Positions 13,101 through 24,386 are shown, counted from the first letter of the stretch. The stretch: 64,000 nucleotides of DNA from Liquidambar formosana (GCA_039720395.1 CM077821.1:39306792-39370791); one strand, 5' to 3'. The notes: generated by a model not told the origin, from the letters alone. Numbers and translations: made by a program.

Positions 13101-13374
13101 CTCTTTCAATCTTATATTATTTCATCATCTTTCTATTTTGGATATCCTAATATATTTGATCATGTTTAAAAGTTAAATAAAAAATGTTTATTATTTTTCT
13201 AAAATACCCTTTCACTTGAGTTACATTTTTTCTCTTAGATAATTAAACCTTTTGTCCATGGAAGAGAAGTTTAAAAAATTATAATGAAGTAGATGACATG
13301 ACAATAAATTTAAATCTTAATATATTTGTTTAGCTAAAGTGATCAAATAAAATAAGACAAAGTGAGTGAAAGAG
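13101..13374. mobile_element. MITE with CTCTTTCAATCTTAT-type inverted ends
   Basis: The left end CTCTTTCAATCTTATATTAT pairs with a right end whose complement reads CTCTTTCACTCACTTTGTCT. It sits upstream of dioxygenase copy 1. Its right half recurs from about 31993, at the breakpoint of the truncated copy. Confidence 0.5.
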
Positions 13375-13979
13375 TCGGTAAATGCTATATAACACCCATT
13401 TTTTAAATCACTTTTCCCTACATAACGCTGTTAGCTATAGGAAATAAAAGTAGGACTTTGACGACGTGGTGATACTATGGCTGTTGGATTTTATTGAGAC
13501 CTTATGAGCCACGAACTAGACAAAACTGGTGGGTAGACCACTGGAGAGGATCTGAACCTGTAACGAAAGATCACGGGTTAAGATTTGACCTGTTAATCCA
13601 TATATAATTTGACCTATTAATCCTTTGTTGAAAAACCTATTAAGAGCAGGAAAAAATCAAGAAGGTGTCCATCTGCAATTCCTATGTGAAAAACTGAATC
13701 TCAACCGGTGATAGATTTGTAAGTTTTAAGATATAATGATACAATTCATTGTTGGGGCAAAAATATATAATTAATTATATGGGATTAAAATATATTTCAC
13801 GTTTAGGGGGAAAAAAATGAAGAAATAAAATCTAATAAGATTTCTTTTTAGTACAGCACCTTGAAAAAAAAAATTCCTAAATTTATTGTGGAGTGGGATT
13901 CCATCTAGAGATCAGACCAACAGAAGGTGAATCATGGAATCATTGGTTTATGCCTTCCAGCTTCAGGAAAGCTTCTTCA

Positions 13980-14328
13980 GAATCCCAATCGAAAACTCGT
14001 ACGGACAATTTTGAGTAGTGGAAAAAATTGACCGCAGACGAAACTCCTCTCCGTTAAGAGATGAACTTCCGCTGTTAAGAGACAAACATCCGTTACTATT
14101 TGGGACAAGTATGGGATATAGTTTAGTGTGTCATTGACATGGCTAGATATAATAAGCCAGTAGATCAACTTACAATTAGGTGGCAGCCACATACTGGAGG
14201 GATCTGGATTGTTATCCGACCGGAGAGGAGCCGCCCCCAAAAAAATAATAATAAAAAAAAGAAGAAAAAGAATAGAAGGGTCCACACTGGACTTGGTGTA
14301 TTGCGCGCAATAGACAGTCTATATAAAT
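13980..14328 (+). promoter_or_regulatory. Promoter of dioxygenase copy 1
   Basis: About 300 bp is shared almost base for base with 17537-17833 and 32725-33015, upstream of the other two intact copies. It contains a 12-bp palindrome ATTGCGCGCAAT (14300-14311) and a TATATAAAT box at 14320-14328, 80 bp before the ATG at 14408. Conservation in three copies suggests the segment is part of the duplicated unit. Confidence 0.7.
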
Positions 14329-14407
14329 CATACCACCACCATCTAATCTTACCACCGGCCACCATCTTTCTTGTAGCCCTCCAAACTCTCAGTCACGCAA
14401 GGGAAAT

Positions 14408-16172
14408 ATGGCAGCCGTCGATGCAACTCTCGGTTATGACCGAATGAAGGAAGTGAAGGAATTCGATGAATCCAAAATTGGCGTCAAAGGCCTCTCTGAT
14501 TCCGGCATCACTTCCATCCCTAAAATCTTCATTCACCCACCGGAAACCCTCTCCGATCTCAAATCTTCCTCCACACGCACCGAAATCCCGTTGATCGATC
14601 TCTCCAACTTGAACTCCCCAGATCACCGGCCCAAGATCGTCGACCAAATCCGAGAAGCCGCCAGCACGTGGGGGTTCTTCCAAGTGATCAACCACGGCGT
14701 ACCCACATCGACACTCGACGAGACGATCGCGGCCATCAAAGCCTTCCACGAGCAACCGCTGGAGGTGAAGGCAAAGCACTACAAACGCGAAGAAGGACGC
14801 GGCGTAATGTACTCGAGCAATAACGATTTGTATCGGGCGAAGGCGGCCAGCTGGCATGACGCGATTCAGGTGTGGACGGGGCCGGAGTCGCCGGCGGTGG
14901 AGGAGATACCGGAGATATGCCGGAAAGAGATGGTTGCATGGGACGTGCATGCAACGAAGGTGGCTGAGACGGTAGGGGAGTTGTTGGCGGAAGGGCTAGG
15001 GTTAGAGAGTGGGAAGTTCAAGGAGTTGACATTCATGGATCAAAAGGTTATGGCGGGTGTTTGTTATCCGTACTGTCCGCAGCCAGATCTGACGGTGGGG
15101 CTTACATCTCACTCTGATGCTGTGGTGTTGACGGTTTTGTTGCCCAACCAAGTGGGAGGGTTGCAAGTGAAGCATGGGGAGGACTGGGTGGACGTGAAGC
15201 CTGTTGTTGGAGGGTTGATTGTCAACATTGGAGACTTACTTCAGGTAAACACCTATAACACGACCCTTTGTCATAGACCCTTACTCAAGATCAAGGAAAA
15301 CCCACCATTTGGTAGCCCATTTGGTAAGGTAACACTTGTGATCTGGTTAAGCGCACCGTTATAGGTTTGACTCCATGTTAAGATAATCCAAGATTTAAGT
15401 AGGGAATTGTGACGGTAGATTGCTGCATTAGTCTTTTCAGAAGTTTAGGTTTTATGAATAGGTCCAAAAAACTCTATCATAGGATAGTTCCTTTGTTTAA
15501 AAAAAAAAAATTAAAAAAAAATTAAAGAAAAATGCTAGTTAGCCCCATACTTTGCTCCACAAATCTTGGCCTACTATATGGTTGGATTTAGTTTTGTTTC
15601 AAATTTTAAGATTTAACATATCAATAGGTCCCACAACTTTATCTCCTATGACAAGATTTATAGGACCAAATGTGAGGTTAACTAGCATTTCCCCAAGATT
15701 AAACAGAGTATGACTTATTTCATTTAGTATATATATATATATACACGTGTGTGTGATTTTGATCACCTGTGCAACGTTATTGCCCCGTGCTCGGAGCTGA
15801 CATGCGCCATGTGTGTGAGGGAAAATATTCAGATATGAATTGATGTCGTGAATATGCAACCCGGATCATGACCATTCATTTCAAATATATATATATATTC
15901 TTTTTTTTTTTTTTCAGATAATCTCCAACGGCAAGTACCAAAGTGTACAACATCGAGTTCTGGCCAATTCCTCAAAGGAAGTACGAATCTCAGTTGTCAC
16001 ATTTTTCAACTTGAACAAATGGAAGGGATCTGGTTACTATGGACCTCTGCCGGAGTTACTGTCGCCTGATGAACCGGCTATTTATCGCGATTTCACAAAA
16101 CAAGAATTCCTGGAAAATCTCTACAGCAAGGGATTCGACAGCAAATCCTTAATCAATAAAGTCAAAATTTGA
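14408..16172 (+). CDS. 2-oxoglutarate/Fe(II) dioxygenase, ACC-oxidase-homologue type, copy 1
   Basis: Soluble oxygenase using 2-oxoglutarate, O2 and Fe(II). The substrate cannot be told from sequence. Exons 14408-15244 and 15918-16172 encode 363 aa, normal for the E8/D4H-like ACC oxidase homologue group (DOXC class). Family hallmarks are an N-terminal FDESKIGVKGL block, WGFFQVINHG at about residue 93, and YYP-like YPYCPQP. Iron ligands are H235 and D237 in SHSD and H291 in VQHRV. The 2-oxoglutarate arginine is R302 in RIS. The single intron follows GDLLQ; many family members have a second, earlier intron that is absent here. It is nearly identical to copy 2 at 24509 and less like the copy at 33140. 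It is not a true ACC oxidase. Confidence 0.93.
15310..15510 (+). mobile_element. tRNA-derived SINE-like element in the copy 1 intron
   Basis: Begins near ATTTGGTAAGG and carries a B-box-like GGTTTGACTCC. It ends GGATAGTTCCTTTGTTT followed by an A-rich tail. The same element occupies the same place in the copy 2 intron, where the B box is GGTTCGATTCT, so it predates that duplication. A truncated relative is at 48947-49050. Confidence 0.6.
15526..15695. mobile_element. MITE with AAATGCTAGTTARCC ends, copy 1
   Basis: Left end AAATGCTAGTTAGCCCC; the complement of the right end reads GGGGAAATGCTAGTTAACC. It has relatives of about 175 bp at 27626-27806 and 30678-30853. It is in the same relative place as the copy 2 intron element, downstream of the SINE. 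Confidence 0.7.
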
Positions 16173-17536
16173 AAACTAAAATGTTTAAGAGATGCCAATA
16201 TATAACTAAATATATATGTACTTAATTACGTGATCGAGTGTATTTCTTACATCTGATCAATATTATCTTTACTATTTTTAATTTGTTATGTACGCGTGTG
16301 TGCATTTTAGTTGTGAAATTATTTCCCATATCAAAATAAAGAAATAGTGGATTAAATAAAATTAATAGTATGTGAACTGAGTGGCGTTAACCGACTTGTA
16401 CGCCGAGGAGAAGATTTCCCTTTTTGTTTTTATTAAGTGGGTAAGGTGGGTAAAGCAGTGGTACGTATCATAAAGAAAGCATGCTTTCCATTCAAAGAAT
16501 ACAAAAGTCTCTCATCTCTCCCTCATCTCTCTCCATTATGACAAAACTGACATCTCCCCTCTCTCTCTCTCACCTCTCTTTGTTTCTCTTCTGATCTATC
16601 TAGCTTTTCTTATCTTCTTAGAGAAACAAAAAGACAAAAAAAAAAATTAATAATAATAATAATAAGAAAAGAAAGGGGACGTTTGGGATAGTGTGCGAAG
16701 TGTCTTGAAGACGCTACTTTCTTCTCTCATCTAGTTGTCTCCCATCTTTATAATCTCAACATTATTTCCCTACTCTCTCGCTGCCATCTTCTCTCTCTAC
16801 AAGATGCTCTCCCCTTTCTCTCCTTTCTCTATTTCTTTTCTTTTCACTTGCTTTGATCTCAGCTACGACGTCGGCAAGCATAACTTTACCGGCCACTACT
16901 CGATCCAAGCCCTCTTGGTAGCATCACCTTCATAGTCCTAATCTCACTTCCATCACCGATTTATAGTTTTATGCTAGTGTCTAAGCTGAAATCTACAGAT
17001 CTAGAAAGTTTTTGTAAAGTTAGCTAGGTTTTTTTTGTGAACTTAGCTAGATTTTTATAAACTTAGCTAGGTTTTTGTAAAGTTATCTAGGTTTTTTCTA
17101 AACTTAGCTAGATTTTTGTAAACTTAGCTAGATTTTTTTTGTAAACTCAATTAAGTTTTTGTAAAGTTTAACTAGGGTTTTTGAATTAAATCCAGTCTTA
17201 TTATTCTTCTTCTTCATCCCTTTTTTTTTTCTATGTTGTTGGTTGGATCTAAGTAGTTTTTCTCAAAAAAAATTTATTAGGGCATGACTTTGCCTTCCTC
17301 TTTTTTATAAAGGAAGAGTGAGTGTAGATTTGTTTGTAGGTATAAAGAGAAAAGGGGTGGAGTTGCAGAAAGAGATAAAGAAAGTGTTTGCTAACTAATT
17401 TTTTGTTCAAACAGATTAAAAAAAAAAAAAATCAGTTAGTTTTGACAGAACTAACTGATTGTGTTTAAAAAAATGCACTCCACGTCAGTTGTTTGACGAT
17501 TTCGTTTGACGAAGTCGTCCCATATAGCAGCACTCC
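16173..17536. other. Spacer between dioxygenase copy 1 and the copy 2 promoter block
   Basis: Starts with a 3' flank of about 180 bp that matches the 3' flank of copy 2 (from 29963) and so likely includes the 3' UTR. The rest is pyrimidine-rich, with repeated TTAGCTAGRTTTTTGTAAA-like units at about 17010-17180. No gene was recognised. Confidence 0.5.
17010..17180. repeat. Degenerate TTAGCTAGATTTTTGTAAAC tandem array
   Basis: Seven or so imperfect copies of a 20-25 bp unit (AACTTAGCTAGRTTTTTGT) run head to tail in the spacer. Confidence 0.7.
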
Positions 17537-17833
17537 ATACGGACAATTTTGAGTAGTGGAAAAAATTGACCGCAGACGAAACTCTTCTCCGTTAAGAGAT
17601 GAACTTCCGCTGTTAACAGACAAACATCCGTTACTATTTGGGATAAGTAAGAGATATAGTTTAGTGGCTCATTGACATGGCTTGATATAATAAGCCAGTG
17701 GATCAACTTACAATTACGTGGCAGCCACATACTGGAGGGAACTGGATTGTTATCCGACTGGAGAGGAGCCGCTCCAAAAAAAAATAAAAATAAAAATAAA
17801 AAAAGAAGAAAAAGAATAGAAGGGTCTATCTAC
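17537..17833 (+). promoter_or_regulatory. Displaced distal promoter of dioxygenase copy 2
   Basis: Matches the copy 1 promoter and the one at 32725-33015 up to the sequence TCTATCTAC, where it stops. The missing proximal part, with the palindrome and TATA box, resumes at 24378 on the far side of the large Mutator-like insertion. Confidence 0.8.
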
Positions 17834-17850
17834 GGGCCTTTTCCAAATCT

Positions 17851-18034
17851 AAGGTTGGGGGAAAACTTATTCAGGAAAATAATGTAAAACAAAAGTTAAT
17901 TTCAAATTTAGGGTAAATCGTGTTGGGCTAACACGATTTTACAAGGTTGGGGGAAAACTTATTCAGGAAAATAATGTAAAACAAAAGTTAATTCCAAATC
18001 TAGGGTAAATCGTGTTGGGCCAACACGATTTTAC
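17851..18034. repeat. Direct duplication of the left end of the Mutator-like element
   Basis: Two copies of a 92-bp unit beginning AAGGTTGGGGGAAAACTTAT, at 17851 and 17943. Each includes one GTTGGGC palindrome. The second copy is the better match to the right terminus. Confidence 0.85.
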
Positions 18035-18440
18035 AAAATCGTGTTGACCCAACACGATTTCAGCCCAATTTATACGCCCCCTTGGTCCGTATGTTGGTAG
18101 TATGTACAGGCCCAAAATCGTGGTGGGCCACCACGATTTTGGTGTAAATCGTGGTGGCCCAACACGATTTTGGCCATTTTGTATACCCGTATATACGCAC
18201 CGTAGTGTAGAGAAATCAGAAGAAACTCGTGTTGGGCCAACACGAGTTTGGTGTAAATCGTGTTGGGCCACCACGATTTACACCAAAATCGTGTTGGGCC
18301 AACATAGTTTTTGGCCCAATTTGCTTGCAACGGCAGCCCGAGATAAAAGAGGAAAATCGTGTTGGGCCAACACGAGTTTAATGTAAATCGTGGTGGCCCA
18401 ACACGATTTACATCAAACTCGTGTTGGCCCAACACGACTT
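17920..18440. repeat. Array of about eleven CGTGTTGGGCCAACACG palindromes
   Basis: Repeated near-perfect palindromes of 24-30 bp, with core variants AATCGTGTTGGGCCAACACG, CGTGGTGGGCCACCACG and CTCGTGTTGGGCCAACACGA. Centres lie near 17930, 18020, 18047, 18128, 18160, 18240, 18268, 18299, 18366, 18397 and 18427. Neighbouring units also pair with each other (GGTGTAAATC with GATTTACACC), which could form larger cruciforms. One more unit lies near the other end of the element at about 24272-24295. Each core contains TGGGCC, the site II/TCP-type motif. Open frames across it are a by-product of the symmetry. Confidence 0.85.
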
Positions 18441-19240
18441 TCAGCAGAAATTTTTTTTTATTTTTTATTTTTTTGGGTGAGGGGGGAACATGTGCGTGGG
18501 GTACAAATTTGCATGGATCTCTAATACAATTTGGATCGTGATTTCATAATTCATCATTTGTCGCTCTAACATGCACGGATTTTGACGCATCCATGAGCAA
18601 AAATTGAACAAATTTTAGACACATTTGGGCATTAATTACAGAAGGAAAAAATAAAAAATGAAAAAGGCCAATGTTTAAAAAATTCGCCCAAAATAAAGAA
18701 CATTCAGTTTTATTTTTTATTTTTTAAGCACTAGTCAATTCGCATGTGCTTTTGCATGTCCTTCTAATTACATACATAAACATAATATTTCTTTAAATAA
18801 ATTGCTGAAAAAAGGTTAGAAATATTGTTACATTAAAAATTATGTTAATTATTTACAAAACAAAAGTTCAAATTTAAAATTTTTAACATCTATCTAGTTT
18901 TTGTATGGTGACATTGAGATTTTCAAACAATGATGGCCTTGTAGTTTTAATATAAATAGATTTTTCCTAAAATTAAACATTCTGTAAAAATGAAAAAGAT
19001 ATTATAAATTGTCAAAAAGTTTACTTAAATAATAGATTTTGAAAAAACTTTTTACAAAGTTGTTTAAAATGATTTTTTATATTTGAATAAGTTTTTATGA
19101 AAACATTTTATGTTTTTAATAAAACTTATGCAGAATAATTTTTGTGGTGATAATAGCTTGCTCCATTTTTTTATGCATTAATATTTGCTGACGTGGACAA
19201 TAATGTTGGGAAAAAATGGTCAATATAGAGAAACTCTTTG

Positions 19241-21212
19241 TGTCACACCCCAAACCCAAAAGACTGGATTTGGCGACATGATTGTCATAACCCACATAGG
19301 ACTATGTCCCACATAGGCTAGACCACTTAACAATATCAATCTGTAATAAATCTGTCTCCAAAAATCCATCCATCCTAGCTCTTCGTATGCGGAAGCCACT
19401 CACATCAAGCTATTCATCTGTGGGGAAAAATATAAGGGGTGAGCATAACGCTCAGCAAGAAAACATTACACAATATATACAGGAAGAGGTCAAGCATATT
19501 CGCACGATTGATTTAAAAAAAAACATGAGTAACAAAACGATAGAGTTTTACAATAAATCATTTCTTTCAATTCGATAGGCATATAAATTTTTAGAAGTAA
19601 TTCTCTTGCTTTCAATTCAATAAACAATGACACTGAAACGCTTTCGATAACAATTCATTCGATAACAATTCATTCGATAAATCACTTTAAAATCACTGAT
19701 CGATAATACAAATCAATAAAACATTAGTTCATACAAGTATTTCCTCTGGCTAGACTCACATTCAATAGGCGCCCATCATCCTGGGACTTTACACTACATC
19801 AGTACTGATGACCAACAGTATTAGAATCCCCTGCTGGCACGGACCAATTTTCCAACAGTATTAAAATCCCCTGCTGGGACGGACCAATAATCTAACCAGA
19901 GTTCACACTTATACAATAAAAACATTTGGCAAATATCTTTCACAAGTAAAACAGATTCAAACATGTATGTAAAACAATTTCAATAAATGACTATTTTTGC
20001 TTGACCTACAGTACATAAGAAATAAACACTTTGATAATGAAACGATTTAGAAAACAATTGTCCATAAATCATTAGCTCACAAAAGAGGAATAAAAATCAT
20101 ATTTATTTTTATTTAATCAAAGAGGGCGATACATTGTGCAAGTTCCCTTACCTCAAGCCAAACCTTCAACAATCCAAGCGATCAAACTCCTAACAATCCC
20201 AATGCTACTCAGAACTTAAAATCAATAATATTATTTATCAATAAATCATACTTAAACTAAAAAGTCTCTCCAGCTAAGGGGTGCGTTAAGGGTTCAACGT
20301 CTAATTCTCGTGGCCTTATAATGCTTACTATATTTAATATAATTAATAAATACACTAACGCGGCATTAAAATAGATTCATGTTAAATTATAAATTAATAG
20401 GTTTGAATTACTTTTTAACACAGAAACGTTATCAGTCAATCCGAGATAAGTTGACTGTCAACAGATGTGAAGTTGACAGTCGGAATGTAGTAAAACAGCA
20501 ACAGATTTTTGTATTAATTTCCAATGCTACTCAAGGCAAAAGCAGAAGTTCACCCACTGATTTTCCCTCAAAATCAGTCCCTAAATCTGTGGGAGAGATG
20601 TTTGTGGAAGAGTGTACATTGGAAGTGGTGGAAACCACCATTTTTGGCTTTCCTTGTCACCCAAACCCATAGAAAGAAATTTTTGGTAGTTGGATGATCT
20701 TGTGCAGCAGCTATGGATGGGTTTTTGAGTGGTGGTGATGATGGTTTAGTGGTTTTAGAAGTGATAGAGATGGAGGATTGGATTAGAGAAGAACATATTG
20801 ATAACACAGTAAAGTTACCAGTCAACAGATGGTAAGTTACCTCCAAACAGACACGAAGTTGGCAGTCGATTCGTACAAAACAGCAACAGCTCCTTCTTTT
20901 TCCTTCTCTCTTGCTTTCTTTTCTTTTTTCTCTCTTTATATTGTTTTCAGTCAAAAGAATATTAATCCTCCATAAAGGTTTCTTATATAGGGTGCAAATT
21001 AATCCTAACCTAATTAGGATTACCTTCAAAGTGAGTGTTTGATTAGGATACGAACACTATCTCTCATTGATTAGAAAACAATCACCTTGTTTGGTTACAA
21101 AGTTGAACGTGTTTGAGGTTAATCTTAAATTAACTCATATGTTTAAATCTAATTAAAGGCAATCAATTTTATAGTTAATTAATTAAACTTAAGAAAAATT
21201 CGGGGTATTACA
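19241..21212. mobile_element. Solo LTR of a retrotransposon (1.97 kb)
   Basis: Begins TGTCACACCCCAAACCC and ends CGGGGTATTACA, the TG...CA form. It is flanked by a perfect 5-bp target duplication CTTTG (19236-19240 and 21213-21217). There is no internal domain, so it is read as the product of LTR-LTR recombination. The family was not assigned. It inserted after the surrounding Mutator-like element. Confidence 0.88.
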
Positions 21213-21217
21213 CTTTG

Positions 21218-23530
21218 CAGTCTAGTTTTTGTGTAGTGGTTGATTGGTTTTTTAGCGGGGTTTCGTCGATTGGATCGATCTCCTTAAAAAGGAAAAAAAA
21301 TAATAATAAAATAAATTAGGTAAGTTCCCTTCTATTGCCGTTCTACTGGTTCTTAGTGCTGTTTCATATTTCTATCAATGAAATAGCAGTAAGATATTGA
21401 GAGTTTTTCCAAATCAAAAATTTTCAAATGCCAAATAGAAACTAGGTATCAGGATTTATCAGTACAAAAATGCTTATTCATGCGATTAGTTTGGACAACA
21501 GTACGAAGACAAAACTCTGCACTCAATCTGGCTCAAGAGTTTCTATATAAAAAAAGGTAGTGCTCAAAACTTGAGTGGCTCTAATGAAAGATAGTGCCCA
21601 TATTTTAGGGTGGCAATATAGGGTGGCTCAAAACTTTCTTCTACTTATTATTTTATTTATTTACTCTTCTACCCTAAAAAAAGGTAGTGCCCATATTTTA
21701 TTTATTTAGTATTTATTTTTTTATCAACAAAAGGGTATTTTATTAAGGAAAGATAGCAATATACCCCAAAAAGACGAGAGTAAACCCCCAAGCACACCAA
21801 AAGACAAGTGCCCTTATTATTTAACACAATTCAAAAGCAGACATGATATTTTTTTTTTTTTTTTTAATTTGTAACAATAGATAGAGCCTACACTTTTCTG
21901 CCCTTATTCCTAGCAGCATACATGATTTAAATTCACCGAGTAGGAGAAAACACTTATTAAATAAAGCAGTGATTAGTGAGGATAATAAGAAAGAACAGTA
22001 TAAACGGTCTGTAACACTGTGAAGATGAGAGCCAGAATAAATTGTTCAGACCATGGATGTTTTTTCCTTTTTCGATCAATACCCTTGCCTTTTCGTATAA
22101 ATCACGAAATAATCCTTAAATGGCCTTCATGTGGCCTAGCATTATTTGCCCATGTTAAAGTGAGTTGTTCAATGTCACCTCATGAAAACATAATCTCGAG
22201 TTAATTGTATTTAAATTTCACAAACAATAATAATTTGACTCATTGATTATCTTGGAACGCGCGAGGGTATGTTTTTGGGTGGTTCACTTGGAAAATGCTA
22301 ATATTAGAAACCAGAATATTTGAGAAATGCTCTTACATTTCAACTAACATTACCGAGAGCGATTTGCAATAGAATAATATATTTTACACTTTTGTTATTA
22401 ATTAATCACACTACAGCTATAAGAGTGATGGTATGGCAGAGTCATTAGGTTTGACAAATTAGGTGTTAAATATTTCAAATTTTAAGCCCTATTTAAAGCA
22501 TTTGATATGACTTTCATGCTACAATGCATTGCTCTTTACCCTCTAATAAAGTGGATATTATTCACTTTAAAATATGATCTTTTTTATTTTATTTTTTTAA
22601 TGCCTGATTAAATATTACATAGTATGTTTGTTTATGCGTTTAATTGAAAATTAAGCAATTAATATATTTTTTTTACACAGTATTGAAAGCACAAATCTAT
22701 CATATTGAATGAACAAATTTAAAAGAATGATGTTTTTCATCACAAATGTGAGAAAATTCAAAATAGAAACACTTCATGAATTTTCTAAAAATTGGTTCTA
22801 TGACATCAAAGACTCAATTCTTTTTCATAGTCTCAATACTCAATTCTTTTTAATAATCTCATTTAAAAATTATGAATTTATACTTTTAATACTTTGTAAT
22901 ATATACTATAATAATTATTTAATTTCAATTTGAATTAGAAAATGAGAAAAAAATAAATACTTTTTCCATTTTTATATTATTGGTCCTTTTTCGTTTTTAA
23001 AAGTTCTAAAATTATTGCCATATTAAAAAAATTTAATATTTTATTTTATTTTATTTTATTTTCTAAGATACCCTCCCTTAAAAGGGTATTGTCTTCTTCT
23101 AGTTATTCTAATTTTCCAGAAAGAAAATGAGTCCTCTATAGCTTGAAAGTCAATCGTTTTTTTACAGATAGCTGTGATTTGTCAAAATCTGGAAGATGTA
23201 AGAATCTGATTTGTTTGAAAGAATTCAATTCAACAGGAATCAGTTCAATTTAACAGGAATTCAATTCAATTCAACAGGAATTCAATTCAATTCAATTCAA
23301 CAATTTTCTCTTCTTCTCTCTGCTTCACCCTCTTTCACACATCTAACCCTCCTGAAACAAATAGTCTAACCCTTCTTCTCAAATTTTTTTTTTTTTTTTT
23401 CAATTTATCAATGGATTATAATTTGTTACAATTTTTTCCACCTCACAATAACAACACAAGAGAAAATTGTTGAAGTAAAACTTCTTCAACAGTTCCAATT
23501 TTTTTTTTTTTTTTTTTTCAATTTTTATTG
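21218..23530. other. AT-rich interior of the Mutator-like element, no gene seen
   Basis: Lies between the solo LTR and the right subterminal region. Frames are short and broken. A small array of TTCAATTCAACAGGAA units lies at about 23219-23303. No transposase motif was recognised. Confidence 0.5.
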
Positions 23531-23789
23531 TTTCCGCTTGCTGCGCATTCAACACAACCAGTTTGAACTTCTCTTCGTGAGGGAGACCCAGAGAGAAAGT
23601 ATAAAACTTCCAGCCATTACTCGATTATATTCAAGATTATGGTTCTGCATTTTTATTGTTAACAAAAAAAATAATAATAATGCAAATACAGTTCCAATTG
23701 ATACATTTCACAAAGAGAGAGAGAGATGGGGTACGGACGCCCTTACCCTTGCAGTGATGTGTGAGCTGACTGGTATACGGCGTCGACGG

Positions 23790-23876
23790 CGGAGGATGGG
23801 GCTTCGTCTACGACGGAGGAAGGAGCTTCGACGTCGGCGGCGGCGGTCGGAGCTTCGACGTCGGCGGCGGCGGTAA
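23790..23876. repeat. GC-rich tandem duplication near the right end of the element
   Basis: A 27-bp unit containing GGAGCTTCGACGTCGGCGG occurs twice head to tail, after a degenerate first copy. This CpG-rich patch, followed by GAGAGT-rich purine sequence to 24090, contrasts sharply with the AT-rich surroundings. Confidence 0.75.
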
Positions 23877-24386
23877 CTCAGATCTAGATCGATATCGCGA
23901 TCCAGACGCGATCCAGAGAAAGAGATAGTGAGAATGAGAATGAGAGAGAGAGGGAGAGTGTGCGACTCGAGATCGAGATCGCGAGAGAGATGGAGAGTGA
24001 GATTCCGCCTGAGCTGGTGATCGAGATCGAGATCGAGCGGGAGTGAGACTGACAGAGAAAGAGTGAGAGGGAGAGTGAGAGTGAGAGTGCGACTGGAGTG
24101 TTTTCGAATATACGGGTGTGTGATTCTTTATACGGTGTTTGGGTGTTTTGGTTTTTTTATACGGTATGCACTGTATGTATTGTTTGGGTTTTTTGGTTTT
24201 TGTATACGGATTGGGTTGACAGTATACATGGGCAGTATAGCAAGGGAAGGGAGGGGAAGTATACAGAGCAAAGTCGTGTTGGGCCAACACGATTTACCCT
24301 AAAAGTGGAATTAACTTTTCTTCCACTCTATATTTTGAAATAAAATGCCCACTAACCATAGAAATGGAACTGGCCCGTCTATCTAC

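Larger units (their letters stand above)
17834..24377. mobile_element. Large Mutator-like element (6.5 kb) inserted in the copy 2 promoter
   Basis: Flanked by a perfect 9-bp direct repeat TCTATCTAC (17825-17833 and 24378-24386), the Mutator-type target length. The promoter of the copy at 33140 keeps the uninterrupted site with TCTATCTAC once (about 33010-33018). The ends are inverted: the left starts GGGCCTTTTCCAAATCTAAG and the complement of the right starts CGGGCCAGTTCCATTTCTAT. Similarity continues for about 110 bp to the shared GGGTAAATCGTGTTGG. Just inside lie palindrome arrays. A solo LTR (19241-21212) is nested within, so the original element was about 4.6 kb. I see no transposase; it appears non-autonomous. 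Confidence 0.88.

Noticed and set aside
14393..14950. 185-codon antisense frame, repeated at 24494 and 33125
   Set aside because: Shadow of the highly conserved, codon-biased dioxygenase exon 1; it appears in every copy for that reason.
14408..16172. Calling the dioxygenases ACC oxidase or feruloyl-CoA 6'-hydroxylase
   Set aside because: The N-terminal FDESKIGVKGL block and overall length fit ACC-oxidase homologues (E8/D4H-like), not true ACC oxidase (about 315 aa) or F6'H.
16735..16935. 66-codon plus-strand frame in a pyrimidine-rich spacer
   Set aside because: CT-rich low complexity gives Phe/Ser/Leu-rich translation; no homology recognised.
18070..18541. Overlapping open frames on both strands reading VGPTRF/LGQHEF repeats
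   Set aside because: They arise from the palindrome array, in which both strands and several frames stay open. There is no start context or known domain.
23808..24290. Arg-Ser-rich frame resembling an SR splicing factor
   Set aside because: Translation of low-complexity GAGAGT/GATCGA DNA on the antisense strand; no RRM domain.
17834..24377. CRISPR array or viral origin as an explanation of the repeated palindromes
   Set aside because: The units are palindromes with variable spacing, not identical direct repeats with equal spacers. The context is a plant nuclear transposon with a 9-bp target duplication.
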